From: Bacteroidales bacterium UBA6401 | GTDB taxonomy: Bacteria; Bacteroidota; Bacteroidia; Bacteroidales; UBA932 | Assembly: GCA_002438635.1 (NCBI GenBank) | Contig: DJPX01000042.1 | Span: 1-64,000 of the forward strand | Length of the DNA stretch: 64,000 nucleotides | Direction of reading: 5' to 3' | The notes under the pieces: model-generated | What the model was told of the DNA's origin: nothing | Databases searched by the model: none | Seen by the model: only the letters and a program-made list of their open reading frames with translations | Shown: one piece after another, positions 9,343 to 17,804 of the stretch | Layout: each line of letters starts with the position of its first letter | Position numbering within the stretch: position 1 is the stretch's first letter | Program-made: the position numbers and the translations under genes

Positions 9343-10140
9343 CTACAATTTTTCCTCCCTCTCTATTTCCTCTAGTAATTCCAGATTTGTTTTTTCATTC
9401 ACAAATGCCGCCTTTTGCATTTTGTCCAGGTCAGAAAAACCAGAATACTCTCCACAGATATCTAAGCCTATAACCTTTTCATTGTTAAAAACTATTTTAA
9501 GTAATCGCTCTAATCTATCTAAAGTCATACTTCCTTGGTCCCAGTCCGTAATAGCCTCATCTGCATCAAGAACATCTTTATCTATAGATACATATACGGG
9601 CTCAGAGAGATGCATCGAAGAAAACTCCCTCCATGAAGAGTCTTCCATTAGTTTATCTTCTCCATAGAAGATAACGCGAGAGGCCAGCGTAGGATCAATA
9701 GTTGCGCGTTGAGACTCGCTAGCACCTAAAACGACCACCTTTACCAAGCAACTATTTTCCTCCAACATTTTTCTTACCCAATTACCGCAGGAAAGCAATC
9801 CTTCGACACTGGATTTTTGCATATCAGTGTGATGGTCAAATAAAATCAAGGAAAAAGGCTTTTTAATCCGCTCGCACCATAATTTAGAGAGGTAGTGGTA
9901 ATTACCGGAATCTATAAAGTGAATTCCACGTAAGGAGTAATTCGATAGTCTTTTTTTGAATTCTTTCTCCGCTTCTGGAGAACAGAAAAACTCGGTTCCA
10001 TATAGGTCAGTACAATCGAGCACTTTAAAACCATGCTCATACATACTAGGCTCATAGTCATACGAATGACTTATGTTAATTATAAGTGGCTTAATTCTGC
10101 TTGAGCAAGGCTTGGCTAAATTTTGAATTATAGTGTCCAT
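9343..10140 (-). CDS. Arginase/agmatinase family (ureohydrolase) protein
   Basis: 265 aa. The metal-binding motifs of the family are present: GNYHY with His82, the DxHxD motif at D102/H104/D106 (FDHHTDMQ), and SIDKDVLD at 185-192 with D187 and D189. A DWDQGSMT segment follows, where classic arginases have a Gly-rich loop. The fold should hold a binuclear Mn site and hydrolyse a guanidino-type or related C-N bond. The protein is shorter than classic arginases (about 300 aa) and the Pro after SxDxDxxD is replaced by Ala, so a substrate other than arginine is likely. The gene follows the beta-barrel gene by 45 nt on the same strand, so they are likely co-transcribed. Confidence 0.85.
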   Translation of the reverse strand: MDTIIQNLAKPCSSRIKPLIINISHSYDYEPSMYEHGFKVLDCTDLYGTEFFCSPEAEKEFKKRLSNYSLRGIHFIDSGNYHYLSKLWCERIKKPFSLILFDHHTDMQKSSVEGLLSCGNWVRKMLEENSCLVKVVVLGASESQRATIDPTLASRVIFYGEDKLMEDSSWREFSSMHLSEPVYVSIDKDVLDADEAITDWDQGSMTLDRLERLLKIVFNNEKVIGLDICGEYSGFSDLDKMQKAAFVNEKTNLELLEEIEREEKL

Positions 10141-10185
10141 ATATTAACAGATATGTAAATGGAGCTAAGCGCAGCGTTAGCAAAT

Positions 10186-11292
10186 CTATCTCCCGAAATC
10201 ATAACTAAGCGATACTATCTGCTGGCTTCCACTAAAAGAGGTGTTATTAAAATGGAAAACGGCACTAGCCTTGATTTTTAAATTACCACCCAGTACTTTT
10301 TCATAGAACAACTCTAATCTATCGTATGACCCACAACCTGATGCGCCATCTTCATTAATTCTAAAAAAAGGATCGCCAAAGTAAAGCCTATCAGCATAAA
10401 GCACCCCGGCCGAATCTGTCTTTGAATAAAGTGGCATAATATCCTTTCCATAATAAAAGCTGTTCTTAATTCCCATATAACCTCTTGCCAATTCAACTGT
10501 AGCTTCTCCTAGTCCGGGAGCCATAAAGTCAAGCGTTTCTAATCTATCTCTTTGTAGTGACTGAAGATAACCAAGCTTTAAAGAAAACCTGTCCGTAAAC
10601 CATAATTCACTAAACCTTAATTCCATAAATGGTTCGGCCAATATGTTATCACAAACTCCAGGGGCATCTATGGAATTAGCGAAATGGACCATATAGGCAT
10701 TATACCCCAATTTCAAATACCGGCCAAGCATACGATGCCCGGCCGAGAATATCATGAATTGCTCCTTAACGGAAGTTCCCGCGCCATACATACCCATCCA
10801 GTCACAACCTAATTCTATTCTATAGTTTATACCGGAATTTGTGAATAATATCCCTTCTATATATGGATCGTACCATATATGTTTTTCACTAAGAAATGCG
10901 GTAGACCAGTCTTCTTTGCATTTTGAGCGAGGAAATACTCCGCCGGTTATGGTAAAACCATTGTTTTCAAAATTATAATAGAAAAACAAGTCGGAAATCA
11001 AATGAGTTCCGATATCATTTATGTCACCAAAATCTTTTCTAATCTCCGCGCCACCTATCAAGTTATGAACGGCACCTGCAAAGTGTGTTTCAAGTCCTAT
11101 GGTAGGATAAAACCTAGTTCCGAAAATAGTTCCCGAACTAGAAAAACCACTTTGAGAAAACTCTCTATTGTCAAATCTTAGGTCAAAACCTAAATCATAA
11201 ACTATATGTGGTCCACCAGATGGAGATTCAGCTATAAGTTCTTTCGCAAACAGCACGCTGATAAGCGTAAGGGTCAATTTCCAATATTTCAT
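10186..11292 (-). CDS. Predicted outer-membrane beta-barrel protein, function unknown
   Basis: The open frame extends up to 11451, but residue 54 of that frame begins MKYWKLTLTLISVLFAKELI, a good signal peptide, so I place the start at 11292 (368 aa). There is no lipobox. The mature part is rich in alternating aromatic and polar strands (FDLRFDN, LIGGAEIRKDFG, FYYNFENNGFTITGG) and ends in VSLSYDFGR, close to the aromatic C-terminal strand of barrel proteins. No named family was recognised; porin-like is the best description. The arginase-family gene lies 45 nt downstream on the same strand, so it may serve uptake of that enzyme's substrate, which is inference from position. Confidence 0.65.
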   Translation of the reverse strand: MKYWKLTLTLISVLFAKELIAESPSGGPHIVYDLGFDLRFDNREFSQSGFSSSGTIFGTRFYPTIGLETHFAGAVHNLIGGAEIRKDFGDINDIGTHLISDLFFYYNFENNGFTITGGVFPRSKCKEDWSTAFLSEKHIWYDPYIEGILFTNSGINYRIELGCDWMGMYGAGTSVKEQFMIFSAGHRMLGRYLKLGYNAYMVHFANSIDAPGVCDNILAEPFMELRFSELWFTDRFSLKLGYLQSLQRDRLETLDFMAPGLGEATVELARGYMGIKNSFYYGKDIMPLYSKTDSAGVLYADRLYFGDPFFRINEDGASGCGSYDRLELFYEKVLGGNLKIKASAVFHFNNTSFSGSQQIVSLSYDFGR

Positions 11293-11502
11293 AGCCGAAA
11301 TATCGCGGTTTTTTCGCATCTTTGCAAAATATTTTGTGAAGTGGATACTGCTAAATTTGCATAAATATCTATTTGCAAGACTTGTTCGGTAACGTGAAAA
11401 ATAAGGTGCGTCATATATGAGTTTTCGAGGATATAGAAAAAAAAACTTCACAAGATGATGCGGGTTAGTTTTTGAAAGTTAGTTGGTTGGTAAAAGACTA
11501 GT

Positions 11503-12687
11503 ATGACATCGGAAAAGTTATGGAACAGCAATTTTATAAAAGCATGTATAGGGAATTTTCTTGTAAAGTTCTCTTTTACTTTAATAGTTCCTTTACTACC
11601 ACTATATCTAAGCGAAACATTTGGAGCCGGTAAAGATACCATAGGCATAGTTTTATCCTGCTATACGCTAATGATAATTTTTATCAGTCCATTCAGTGGA
11701 TATCTGGTAGATAGTTTCCCTAGAAAAGTTGTGCTGCTTATATGCAATTTTATATTTTTCGCCCTCTTTGCAGGATATATTGCAGCTGGAACACTCACAC
11801 TTTTTGCGATATTCAGGACCGTACATGGAGCTCCGTTTGGCACTACCATCGTATCTTTGAATACAGTAGCCATAGATGTGCTACCTTCAAGCAGACGTAC
11901 TGAAGGCATAAGTTACTTCGGATTAAGCAACAATGTAGCAACAGCGCTTGGCCCGTTCGCCGCAGTATTTGTCTTGCAGGCCGCGAATGGAAATTACCAG
12001 ATTCTATTCCTATTTTCAATGATGATTTCGCTGGTGGCTCTCATTGTAAATTCCACTATAAAAGTCGAAAAAAGATCCTATAGGACCGAATCATCTAAAG
12101 TGATTTCTCTCGACAGATTCTTCCTTGTAAAGGGTGCCCGCGAAGCATTAAATCTCATCTGCTTTGCCTTTTGCTTTGGCATAATTTCAACATACGTAGC
12201 CATTTACGGAAAGGAAGAGTTAGGAATAACAAAAGGGACAGGGTATTGGTTTCTAATATTCGCATTAGGGCTTATGGTATCGCGTCTTACAGGAGCACAA
12301 GGGCTTAAAAAGAATAAGGTAAGCGCCAATACTGCCGAGGGCATAGTCTGTATACTGATAGGCTATTTAATTTTCGCTGCTTTCAGGAAAGAATGGGCTT
12401 TTTTTCTGGCGCCCTTCATTATAGGGCTTGGCAATGGTCATTTGTATCCCGGCTTTCAAAGCATGTTCATTAACTTGGCGCTTAATTCGCAGAGAGGCAC
12501 GGCCAATTCTTCTATGCTCACATCATGGGAGGCCGGTGTAGGACTTGGAGTGCTGATGGGAGGTATACTTAGCGAACATTGGGGCTACCATAATGCTTTC
12601 TGGGTATCATTTGCAATGAATATTGTAGGTACAATTATGTTCTTCTGCATATCTATGCCACACTTTGAAAGAAATAAACTGAGATAA
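11503..12687 (+). CDS. Major facilitator superfamily transporter
   Basis: 394 aa with about 12 hydrophobic segments. After the second segment the MFS signature appears as GYLVDSFPRKVV (the D-x-x-x-R-K/R loop between helices 2 and 3). Helix 5 has the GPFAAVF pattern, and the C-terminal half repeats the fold. This points to a proton-coupled efflux or uptake carrier of the drug:H+ antiporter type in the inner membrane, but the substrate cannot be read. It is divergent from the barrel gene (210 nt between starts) and is the only gene of its unit. No terminator was recognised after it. Confidence 0.88.
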   Translation: MTSEKLWNSNFIKACIGNFLVKFSFTLIVPLLPLYLSETFGAGKDTIGIVLSCYTLMIIFISPFSGYLVDSFPRKVVLLICNFIFFALFAGYIAAGTLTLFAIFRTVHGAPFGTTIVSLNTVAIDVLPSSRRTEGISYFGLSNNVATALGPFAAVFVLQAANGNYQILFLFSMMISLVALIVNSTIKVEKRSYRTESSKVISLDRFFLVKGAREALNLICFAFCFGIISTYVAIYGKEELGITKGTGYWFLIFALGLMVSRLTGAQGLKKNKVSANTAEGIVCILIGYLIFAAFRKEWAFFLAPFIIGLGNGHLYPGFQSMFINLALNSQRGTANSSMLTSWEAGVGLGVLMGGILSEHWGYHNAFWVSFAMNIVGTIMFFCISMPHFERNKLR

Positions 12688-12878
12688 TCACCTGTTTTCG
12701 TTGATATTGATTATGCGAATGATTCTAATTCTGCATGACTTCTATTAAGTTACTAATTAGGACATGTAAGAAAGACTCGAACAAAAACTATCGAAAACAG
12801 TAATGGTCGGCACACATAATGAAGACCCATCTAGGAACTTTTAAACAAATATTTAACACTACGGACAGGGCGAAGCCG

Positions 12879-12909
12879 TTGTAAAAAACGGCGGGATTAG
12901 TTAAATTTG
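12879..12909 (+). promoter_or_regulatory. Promoter of the oadGAB operon
   Basis: TTG at 12879-12881, 20 nt spacing, then TAAATTTG at 12902-12909 match the Bacteroidota -33/-7 pattern. The oadG start is 26 nt further on. A small inverted repeat GCCGT/ACGGC overlaps the -33 end (about 12875-12893). Confidence 0.6.
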
Positions 12910-12934
12910 TAAGATTTATAACATATCGAAATAT

Positions 12935-13177
12935 ATGGAAAATTTAGGTCTAGGACTACAACTAATGCTAATAGGAATGGTGACTGTGTTCATTATTCTT
13001 ATGATTGTAATCTATGGCAGCCAATTGCTAATTAAAATAGTGAATAAGGTTGCCCCTGCAGAAAATGAAAAGCCACATGGGAATACTGAAGAAGATTTAA
13101 CACCAGTATTCGAAGCTGCAGTTGAACAAATAACCGGTGGCAAAGGAAGATTAACTAAAGTGACAAAACTCAAATAA
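12935..13177 (+). CDS. oadG: Oxaloacetate decarboxylase gamma-type subunit (OadG family)
   Basis: 80 aa with one N-terminal membrane helix (LQLMLIGMVTVFIILMIVIY) and a polar C-terminal tail, the normal build of OadG/MmdD. This subunit ties the carboxyltransferase alpha subunit to the membrane beta subunit in Na+-translocating decarboxylases. Its stop codon is directly followed by the ATG of oadA (no gap), so translation is coupled. Short family with little sequence conservation; the call rests mainly on size, topology and position before oadA and oadB. Confidence 0.85.
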   Translation: MENLGLGLQLMLIGMVTVFIILMIVIYGSQLLIKIVNKVAPAENEKPHGNTEEDLTPVFEAAVEQITGGKGRLTKVTKLK

Positions 13178-15016
13178 ATGGGAAGAGAAATAAAATTAAG
13201 CCTCGTATTTAGGGATATGTGGCAGAGCGCTGGCAAATACCAGCCACGCGTGGATCAATTGGTAAAGATCGCTCCCGTCATTATAGAAATGGGATGCTTT
13301 GACCGAGTAGAAACCAATGGCGGTGGATTCGAACAGGTAAATCTTCTTTACGGAGAAAATCCTAATGTATCTGTACGTGAATGGACCAAGCCATTTCGCG
13401 AAGCTGGCATTCAGACTCACATGCTAGACAGATCTTTGAACGGACTGCGTATGAGCCCATGTTCTAAAGACTTAAGACAACTTTTCTACAAGGTGAAAAA
13501 GGCGCAAGGGACAGATATCACACGAATATTTTGCGGGCTGAATGACCCACGAAATGTAATACCATCTATCAAATATGCTAAGCAGGCAGGTATGATAGCA
13601 CAGGCTTCGCTTTGCATAACCCACTCCCCTATTCACACAGTGGAATATTACATTGGCCTTGCTAAGCAGTTCATTGAAGCAGGTGCCGATGAAATTTGCC
13701 TAAAAGATATGGCCGGCATAGGGCGTCCAGTCTCATTGGGGAAAATAGTTAAGGGCATTAAAGAATTCGCTCCACAAATACCTATTCAATATCACTCTCA
13801 CTCTGGCCCTGGATTTTCTATGGCTTCGGTTTTAGAAGTGTGCGAGAATGGCTGTGATTATGTAGACACAGGTATGTCTCCGCTTTCATGGGGTACAGGG
13901 CACCCTGATGTAATAGCCGTTCAGGAAATGCTTAGAGATGCCGGTTTCACTGTAAAGGATATCAATATGGACGCTTATATGCGTGCACGTACCCTCATAC
14001 AGGAGATGCTGGATGATTTCCTCGGATACTATTGCCCGTCACTAAATAGACTTGATAATTCACTATTAATCAAGCCGGGACTTCCGGGAGGAATGATGGG
14101 CTCTCTTATGACAGACCTTGAAGAGAACCTTTCATCGCTTAATAAATGGAAAGAAAAGCATGGACAGGCTCCTCTTACCACAGATCAACTACTTATAAAA
14201 TTGTTCGACGAGGTGGCTTATGTATGGCCTAAGGTAGGATATCCTCCTCTTGTAACTCCTTTCTCTCAATATGTAAAGAACCTTTCTCTTATGAATGTCA
14301 TACTTATGGAAAAAGGCAAGCAGCGCTGGGAAATGTTCCCTGATACAATATGGGATATGGTTCTCGGAAAGGCTGGAAAACTTCCAGGAGAGGTGGATGA
14401 TGAGATAAAGGCATTGGCCAAGTCTCAAGGACGCCAATTCATAACTACAGACCCACAGGATAATTATCCTGACTGTCTAGATGAATTTCGCTCTAAGATG
14501 CAAGCCAATGGCTGGCCTCTAGGACAAGACGAAGAAGAGCTCTTCGAATACGCTATGCATCCTGTGCAGTATGAAGCTTATAAGAGCGGAAAGGCTAAGG
14601 CTGAATTCGAAGCGGACCTTGCCAAACGAAAAGCCGAGAAAAACGCGCCTAAAGGTGCCGCCCTTCCAGATAGCGTCATAGTAAATCTTAATGGAGCATC
14701 TTATAAGTTAGATATCTCCTACGATGGTTCCGCTCCAAAAGCAAGCACGACGACTTCAAGTGTGGATACAACAAATGCAGAAGACGTACCAGCTCCTATA
14801 TCTGGTAAATTCCTTATGACACAGGATAGCAGTGAGACTCCACGTAAGGTGGGTGATCACGTAAAACGCGGTGATGTGCTATGCTACATCGAAGCCATGA
14901 AGATTAATAACGCCATTTGTGCAGACTTTGACGGCACCATCACTGCCATTCTTCCTCATAATGGAGATACAGTAGAAGAAGATGATGTCATAGTAAGAAT
15001 GACAAGAGATAAATAA
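13178..15016 (+). CDS. oadA: Biotin-dependent decarboxylase alpha subunit (oxaloacetate decarboxylase / pyruvate carboxylase B type)
   Basis: 612 aa. The HMGL-like carboxyltransferase barrel starts with FRDMWQS (11-17), where the family has RDxxQS. The metal-site residues appear as K176 in CLKDMAG and H206/H208 in YHSHSG. A conserved PYC_OADA domain follows, and the C-terminus is a biotinyl domain with the attachment motif EAMKI (K575), a mild variant of EAMKM. It transfers the carboxyl of oxaloacetate (or another acid) to biotin, to be released as CO2 by the beta subunit with Na+ export. Genes on both sides complete the complex. The exact substrate, oxaloacetate versus methylmalonyl-CoA, is best supported as oxaloacetate by the alpha-subunit type. 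Confidence 0.9.
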   Translation: MGREIKLSLVFRDMWQSAGKYQPRVDQLVKIAPVIIEMGCFDRVETNGGGFEQVNLLYGENPNVSVREWTKPFREAGIQTHMLDRSLNGLRMSPCSKDLRQLFYKVKKAQGTDITRIFCGLNDPRNVIPSIKYAKQAGMIAQASLCITHSPIHTVEYYIGLAKQFIEAGADEICLKDMAGIGRPVSLGKIVKGIKEFAPQIPIQYHSHSGPGFSMASVLEVCENGCDYVDTGMSPLSWGTGHPDVIAVQEMLRDAGFTVKDINMDAYMRARTLIQEMLDDFLGYYCPSLNRLDNSLLIKPGLPGGMMGSLMTDLEENLSSLNKWKEKHGQAPLTTDQLLIKLFDEVAYVWPKVGYPPLVTPFSQYVKNLSLMNVILMEKGKQRWEMFPDTIWDMVLGKAGKLPGEVDDEIKALAKSQGRQFITTDPQDNYPDCLDEFRSKMQANGWPLGQDEEELFEYAMHPVQYEAYKSGKAKAEFEADLAKRKAEKNAPKGAALPDSVIVNLNGASYKLDISYDGSAPKASTTTSSVDTTNAEDVPAPISGKFLMTQDSSETPRKVGDHVKRGDVLCYIEAMKINNAICADFDGTITAILPHNGDTVEEDDVIVRMTRDK

Positions 15017-15018
15017 TT

Positions 15019-16257
15019 ATGAACGATATACTTGAAAGACTATATGAGATGACAGCCATCAGCAATATAGTGGACAACCCGTCCTACCTGCTGATGTATG
15101 TAATAGCCTTCGGACTCCTGTATCTTGGTATCGTTAAAAAATACGAGCCTCTACTATTGGTGCCGATTGCTTTCGGAGTGCTGATTGCCAATTTCCCCGG
15201 TGGGGAGATGGGTGTCATCCAGACTGATGCTGCCGGTATGGTCACCCTTGCCGATGGCAGTATGCGAAGCATTTGGGATATGCCGCTTCACGATATTGCT
15301 CACGAATTCGGAATAATGAATTACCTGTACTATGGGCTGATTAAGACAGGTCTGTTGCCGCCTATCATCTTTATGGGCGTGGGGGCGCTGACTGATTTCG
15401 GGCCAATGCTGCGTAATCTGAAATTGGCCATATTCGGAGCTGCCGCACAATTCGGTATATTCGCCGTTTTGATAATATCTTTGATGCTTGGCTTTACTCC
15501 ACAGGAAGCGGCTTCGCTGGGCATAATAGGTGGTGCAGACGGGCCTACCGCCATATTTACTACTATCAAACTGGCACCTCATCTTCTCGGGCCAATCGCC
15601 ATAGCTGCATACAGTTATATGGCTTTAGTCCCAGTGATAATACCTTTGGTGGTAAAATTGACTTGCACCAAGAAAGAGCTTATGATCAATATGAAGGAGC
15701 AAGATAAACTTTACCCTCCTAAGGGAGAGATAAAGAACATGCGCGCCCTGAAGATCATATTTCCTATCGCTGTAACTACTATAGTAGCGATATTCGTTCC
15801 TACCGCTGTTCCTCTTGTGGGAATGCTTATGTTCGGTAATCTGGTAAAAGAAATCGGGGCCGATACTTCAAGGCTTTTCAATGTGGCAAGCAATGGCCTT
15901 ATGAACGCTGCAACCATCTTCCTCGGATTATGCGTAGGTGCGACTATGACAACAGAAGCCTTTCTGAATTTTCAGACGCTAGGCATCGTAGTAGGTGGAT
16001 TTTTCGCTTTCGCCCTTAGTATAGCCAGTGGTATCTTTATGGTAAAGATATTCAATCTATTCTCAAAGAAGAAGATTAATCCGCTTGTAGGTGCAACAGG
16101 ACTTTCCGCCGTGCCTATGGCAAGTCGTGTATGTAATGGCATAAGCACGAAGTACGATCCTAAGAATCACGTGCTGAACTACTGCATGGCCTCAAACATA
16201 TCCGGTGTTATCGGATCAGCCGTTGCAGCAGGCGTGCTCATTTCATTTTTAGGATAA
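15019..16257 (+). CDS. oadB: Sodium ion-translocating decarboxylase beta subunit
   Basis: 412 aa with 9-11 hydrophobic segments. The family hallmark region GIIGGADGPTAIFTTIKLAP is present, including the Asp used in Na+ transport and carboxybiotin decarboxylation, and NGISTKYDPKNHVLNYCMA near the C-terminus is also typical. It decarboxylates carboxybiotin on OadA and pumps Na+ out through the inner membrane. It starts 2 nt after the oadA stop and closes the oadGAB operon, followed at once by a strong terminator. Confidence 0.94.
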   Translation: MNDILERLYEMTAISNIVDNPSYLLMYVIAFGLLYLGIVKKYEPLLLVPIAFGVLIANFPGGEMGVIQTDAAGMVTLADGSMRSIWDMPLHDIAHEFGIMNYLYYGLIKTGLLPPIIFMGVGALTDFGPMLRNLKLAIFGAAAQFGIFAVLIISLMLGFTPQEAASLGIIGGADGPTAIFTTIKLAPHLLGPIAIAAYSYMALVPVIIPLVVKLTCTKKELMINMKEQDKLYPPKGEIKNMRALKIIFPIAVTTIVAIFVPTAVPLVGMLMFGNLVKEIGADTSRLFNVASNGLMNAATIFLGLCVGATMTTEAFLNFQTLGIVVGGFFAFALSIASGIFMVKIFNLFSKKKINPLVGATGLSAVPMASRVCNGISTKYDPKNHVLNYCMASNISGVIGSAVAAGVLISFLG

Positions 16258-16270
16258 AACCTTATATTCT

Positions 16271-16306
16271 AAAAAAGCCTGACTAACATTCTAGTCAGGC
16301 TTTTTT
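16271..16306. terminator. Bidirectional terminator between oadB and the G3E GTPase gene
   Basis: AAAAAAGCCTGACTA (16271-16285) pairs fully with TAGTCAGGCTTTTTT (16292-16306) around a 6-nt loop. It has A and T tracts on both sides and lies between convergent genes; the GTPase stop codon begins right at its edge. Confidence 0.9.
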
Positions 16307-17569
16307 TTATAGAATCACCTCATCAATAAGGCATTTATCTAAATCTCTTGCTATCTGCTCCTTGTCCATATTTTGACCGATGAATACGAGTTTTTGCATT
16401 CTGTCTCCATATACTTCATCCCAATCCCTTCTGAGCACAGGATCGGAATCTAGCATTCTTTCCAGTTGTGCCGGTGGCATGGTAGCAAACCACTGGCCAA
16501 TATTCTTTAGCCCTATCTGCTTTCCAGCCTGCTCGAAAAGATAACATATCGAAGGATTTTCACTAAAATAGCATAGTCCCTTAGCCCTTATAATGCCTTT
16601 AGGCCAATTGCGACTTATGAAATAATCGAATTTATTGATATCAAAAGGTTTACGCCGGTAATACACGAAAGTACCTATACCATATTCCTCAGCCTCTCCT
16701 TCATCGTGATGATGGTGGTGATGGTGATGCTCGTGCCCCTCATCTTCATTTTCGTGATTATGTTCTTCGTGTTCATGGTGGTCCTCGTCGTGTCCATCAT
16801 GCTTATCGAAATGCTCTACATCTTCGTCAAGAGGAGCCCCACCTTCTACTTTTGTTATCCAAGTAGCGCTTGTCGCAACATCGTCATAGTTAAAAAGATG
16901 AGTGTTAAGTAACTTATCCAAGTCCACATCGCAGTAATCGCACTCCATTATTTGAGCCTTAGGCTGGAGCGTGCGAATTATCTTTTTTATCTTTGATAAG
17001 TCTTCCGAACTTACTTCAGAATACTTATTCAAAAGTATGATATTGCAGAATTCTATTTGCTGGATGACGAGGTTTTCTAGGTCCTCTTCACCTATTTTAC
17101 TACCCATCAAGGCATTTCCACTCTCGAACTCGTCACGGAGCCTTAGGGCATCTACTACAGTCACTATGCAGTCCAGTCGCGCTATACCATCTTTTATAAA
17201 GTTAACTCCCATGGATGGAATAGAGCAAATGGTCTGAGCTATCGGCTCAGGCTCACATATACCGCTTGCTTCTATTACTATATAGTCGAACTTATGCTGC
17301 GATGTAATATCACATATCTGCGCTACAAGATCCATTTTAAGAGTGCAACAAATACATCCATTCTGCAGCGCGACAAGGCTGTCATCTTTCTGCCCCACTA
17401 CGCCGCCTTGAGCTATGAGATCTGCATCTATATTCACCTCCCCTATATCGTTTACGATAACGGCGAATTTTATACCTTTCTTATTACTAAGAATTCTGTT
17501 TACAAGAGTAGTTTTGCCACTTCCTAAATACCCGGTCAACAGCAAAACTGGAATTTCATTTATTGCCAT
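16307..17569 (-). CDS. CobW/YciC-type G3E GTPase metallochaperone with His-rich loop
   Basis: 420 aa. The P-loop GYLGSGKTT lies at 13-21, the metal-binding motif GCICC at 71-75, and NKYSE marks the guanine-recognition motif. A long His/Asp/Glu-rich segment at 253-288, with eight His in a row, precedes the CobW C-terminal domain (YYRRKPFD onward). This is the zinc-metallochaperone subgroup (YciC/ZigA/YjiA-like), which hands Zn2+ or another metal to client enzymes under limitation. It stands alone. No Zur-type palindrome was recognised upstream, and the promoter is unclear. Whether the metal is Zn or Co cannot be read from sequence. Confidence 0.9.
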   Translation of the reverse strand: MAINEIPVLLLTGYLGSGKTTLVNRILSNKKGIKFAVIVNDIGEVNIDADLIAQGGVVGQKDDSLVALQNGCICCTLKMDLVAQICDITSQHKFDYIVIEASGICEPEPIAQTICSIPSMGVNFIKDGIARLDCIVTVVDALRLRDEFESGNALMGSKIGEEDLENLVIQQIEFCNIILLNKYSEVSSEDLSKIKKIIRTLQPKAQIMECDYCDVDLDKLLNTHLFNYDDVATSATWITKVEGGAPLDEDVEHFDKHDGHDEDHHEHEEHNHENEDEGHEHHHHHHHHDEGEAEEYGIGTFVYYRRKPFDINKFDYFISRNWPKGIIRAKGLCYFSENPSICYLFEQAGKQIGLKNIGQWFATMPPAQLERMLDSDPVLRRDWDEVYGDRMQKLVFIGQNMDKEQIARDLDKCLIDEVIL

Positions 17570-17776
17570 AATTAGAAGTTGTTTTGAAATGATTCGTCTC
17601 TTTTCTTATGGTCCTTTCCGGCCATTTTCATATTTGTCATCAGTCGAGTACTTCCAGTACACTCCTTCTTCCAAAGTCGAAACTGCCTCGAAAAATCCTC
17701 ATAATAAAATTCGGGAACCATTTCAAAACAGCTTCTTAGTTTCGAAAGCAAATTTACTATTATTCTCGAAATATAT

Positions 17777-17784
17777 TATCTTTG
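17777..17784 (+). promoter_or_regulatory. -7 box for the GH-like lipoprotein gene
   Basis: TATCTTTGCA is a full match to TAnnTTTG, 20 nt before the ATG at 17805. This supports 17805 as the start rather than an upstream ATG at 17415, which would put the promoter inside the gene. Confidence 0.5.
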
Positions 17785-17804
17785 CACTCCTCAAAAATAA
17801 TAAT

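Noticed and set aside
17415..17804. Upstream extension of the GH-like lipoprotein gene by 130 codons
   Set aside because: The extension is antisense to the start of the GTPase gene, and a lipoprotein signal plus promoter box mark 17805 as the start.
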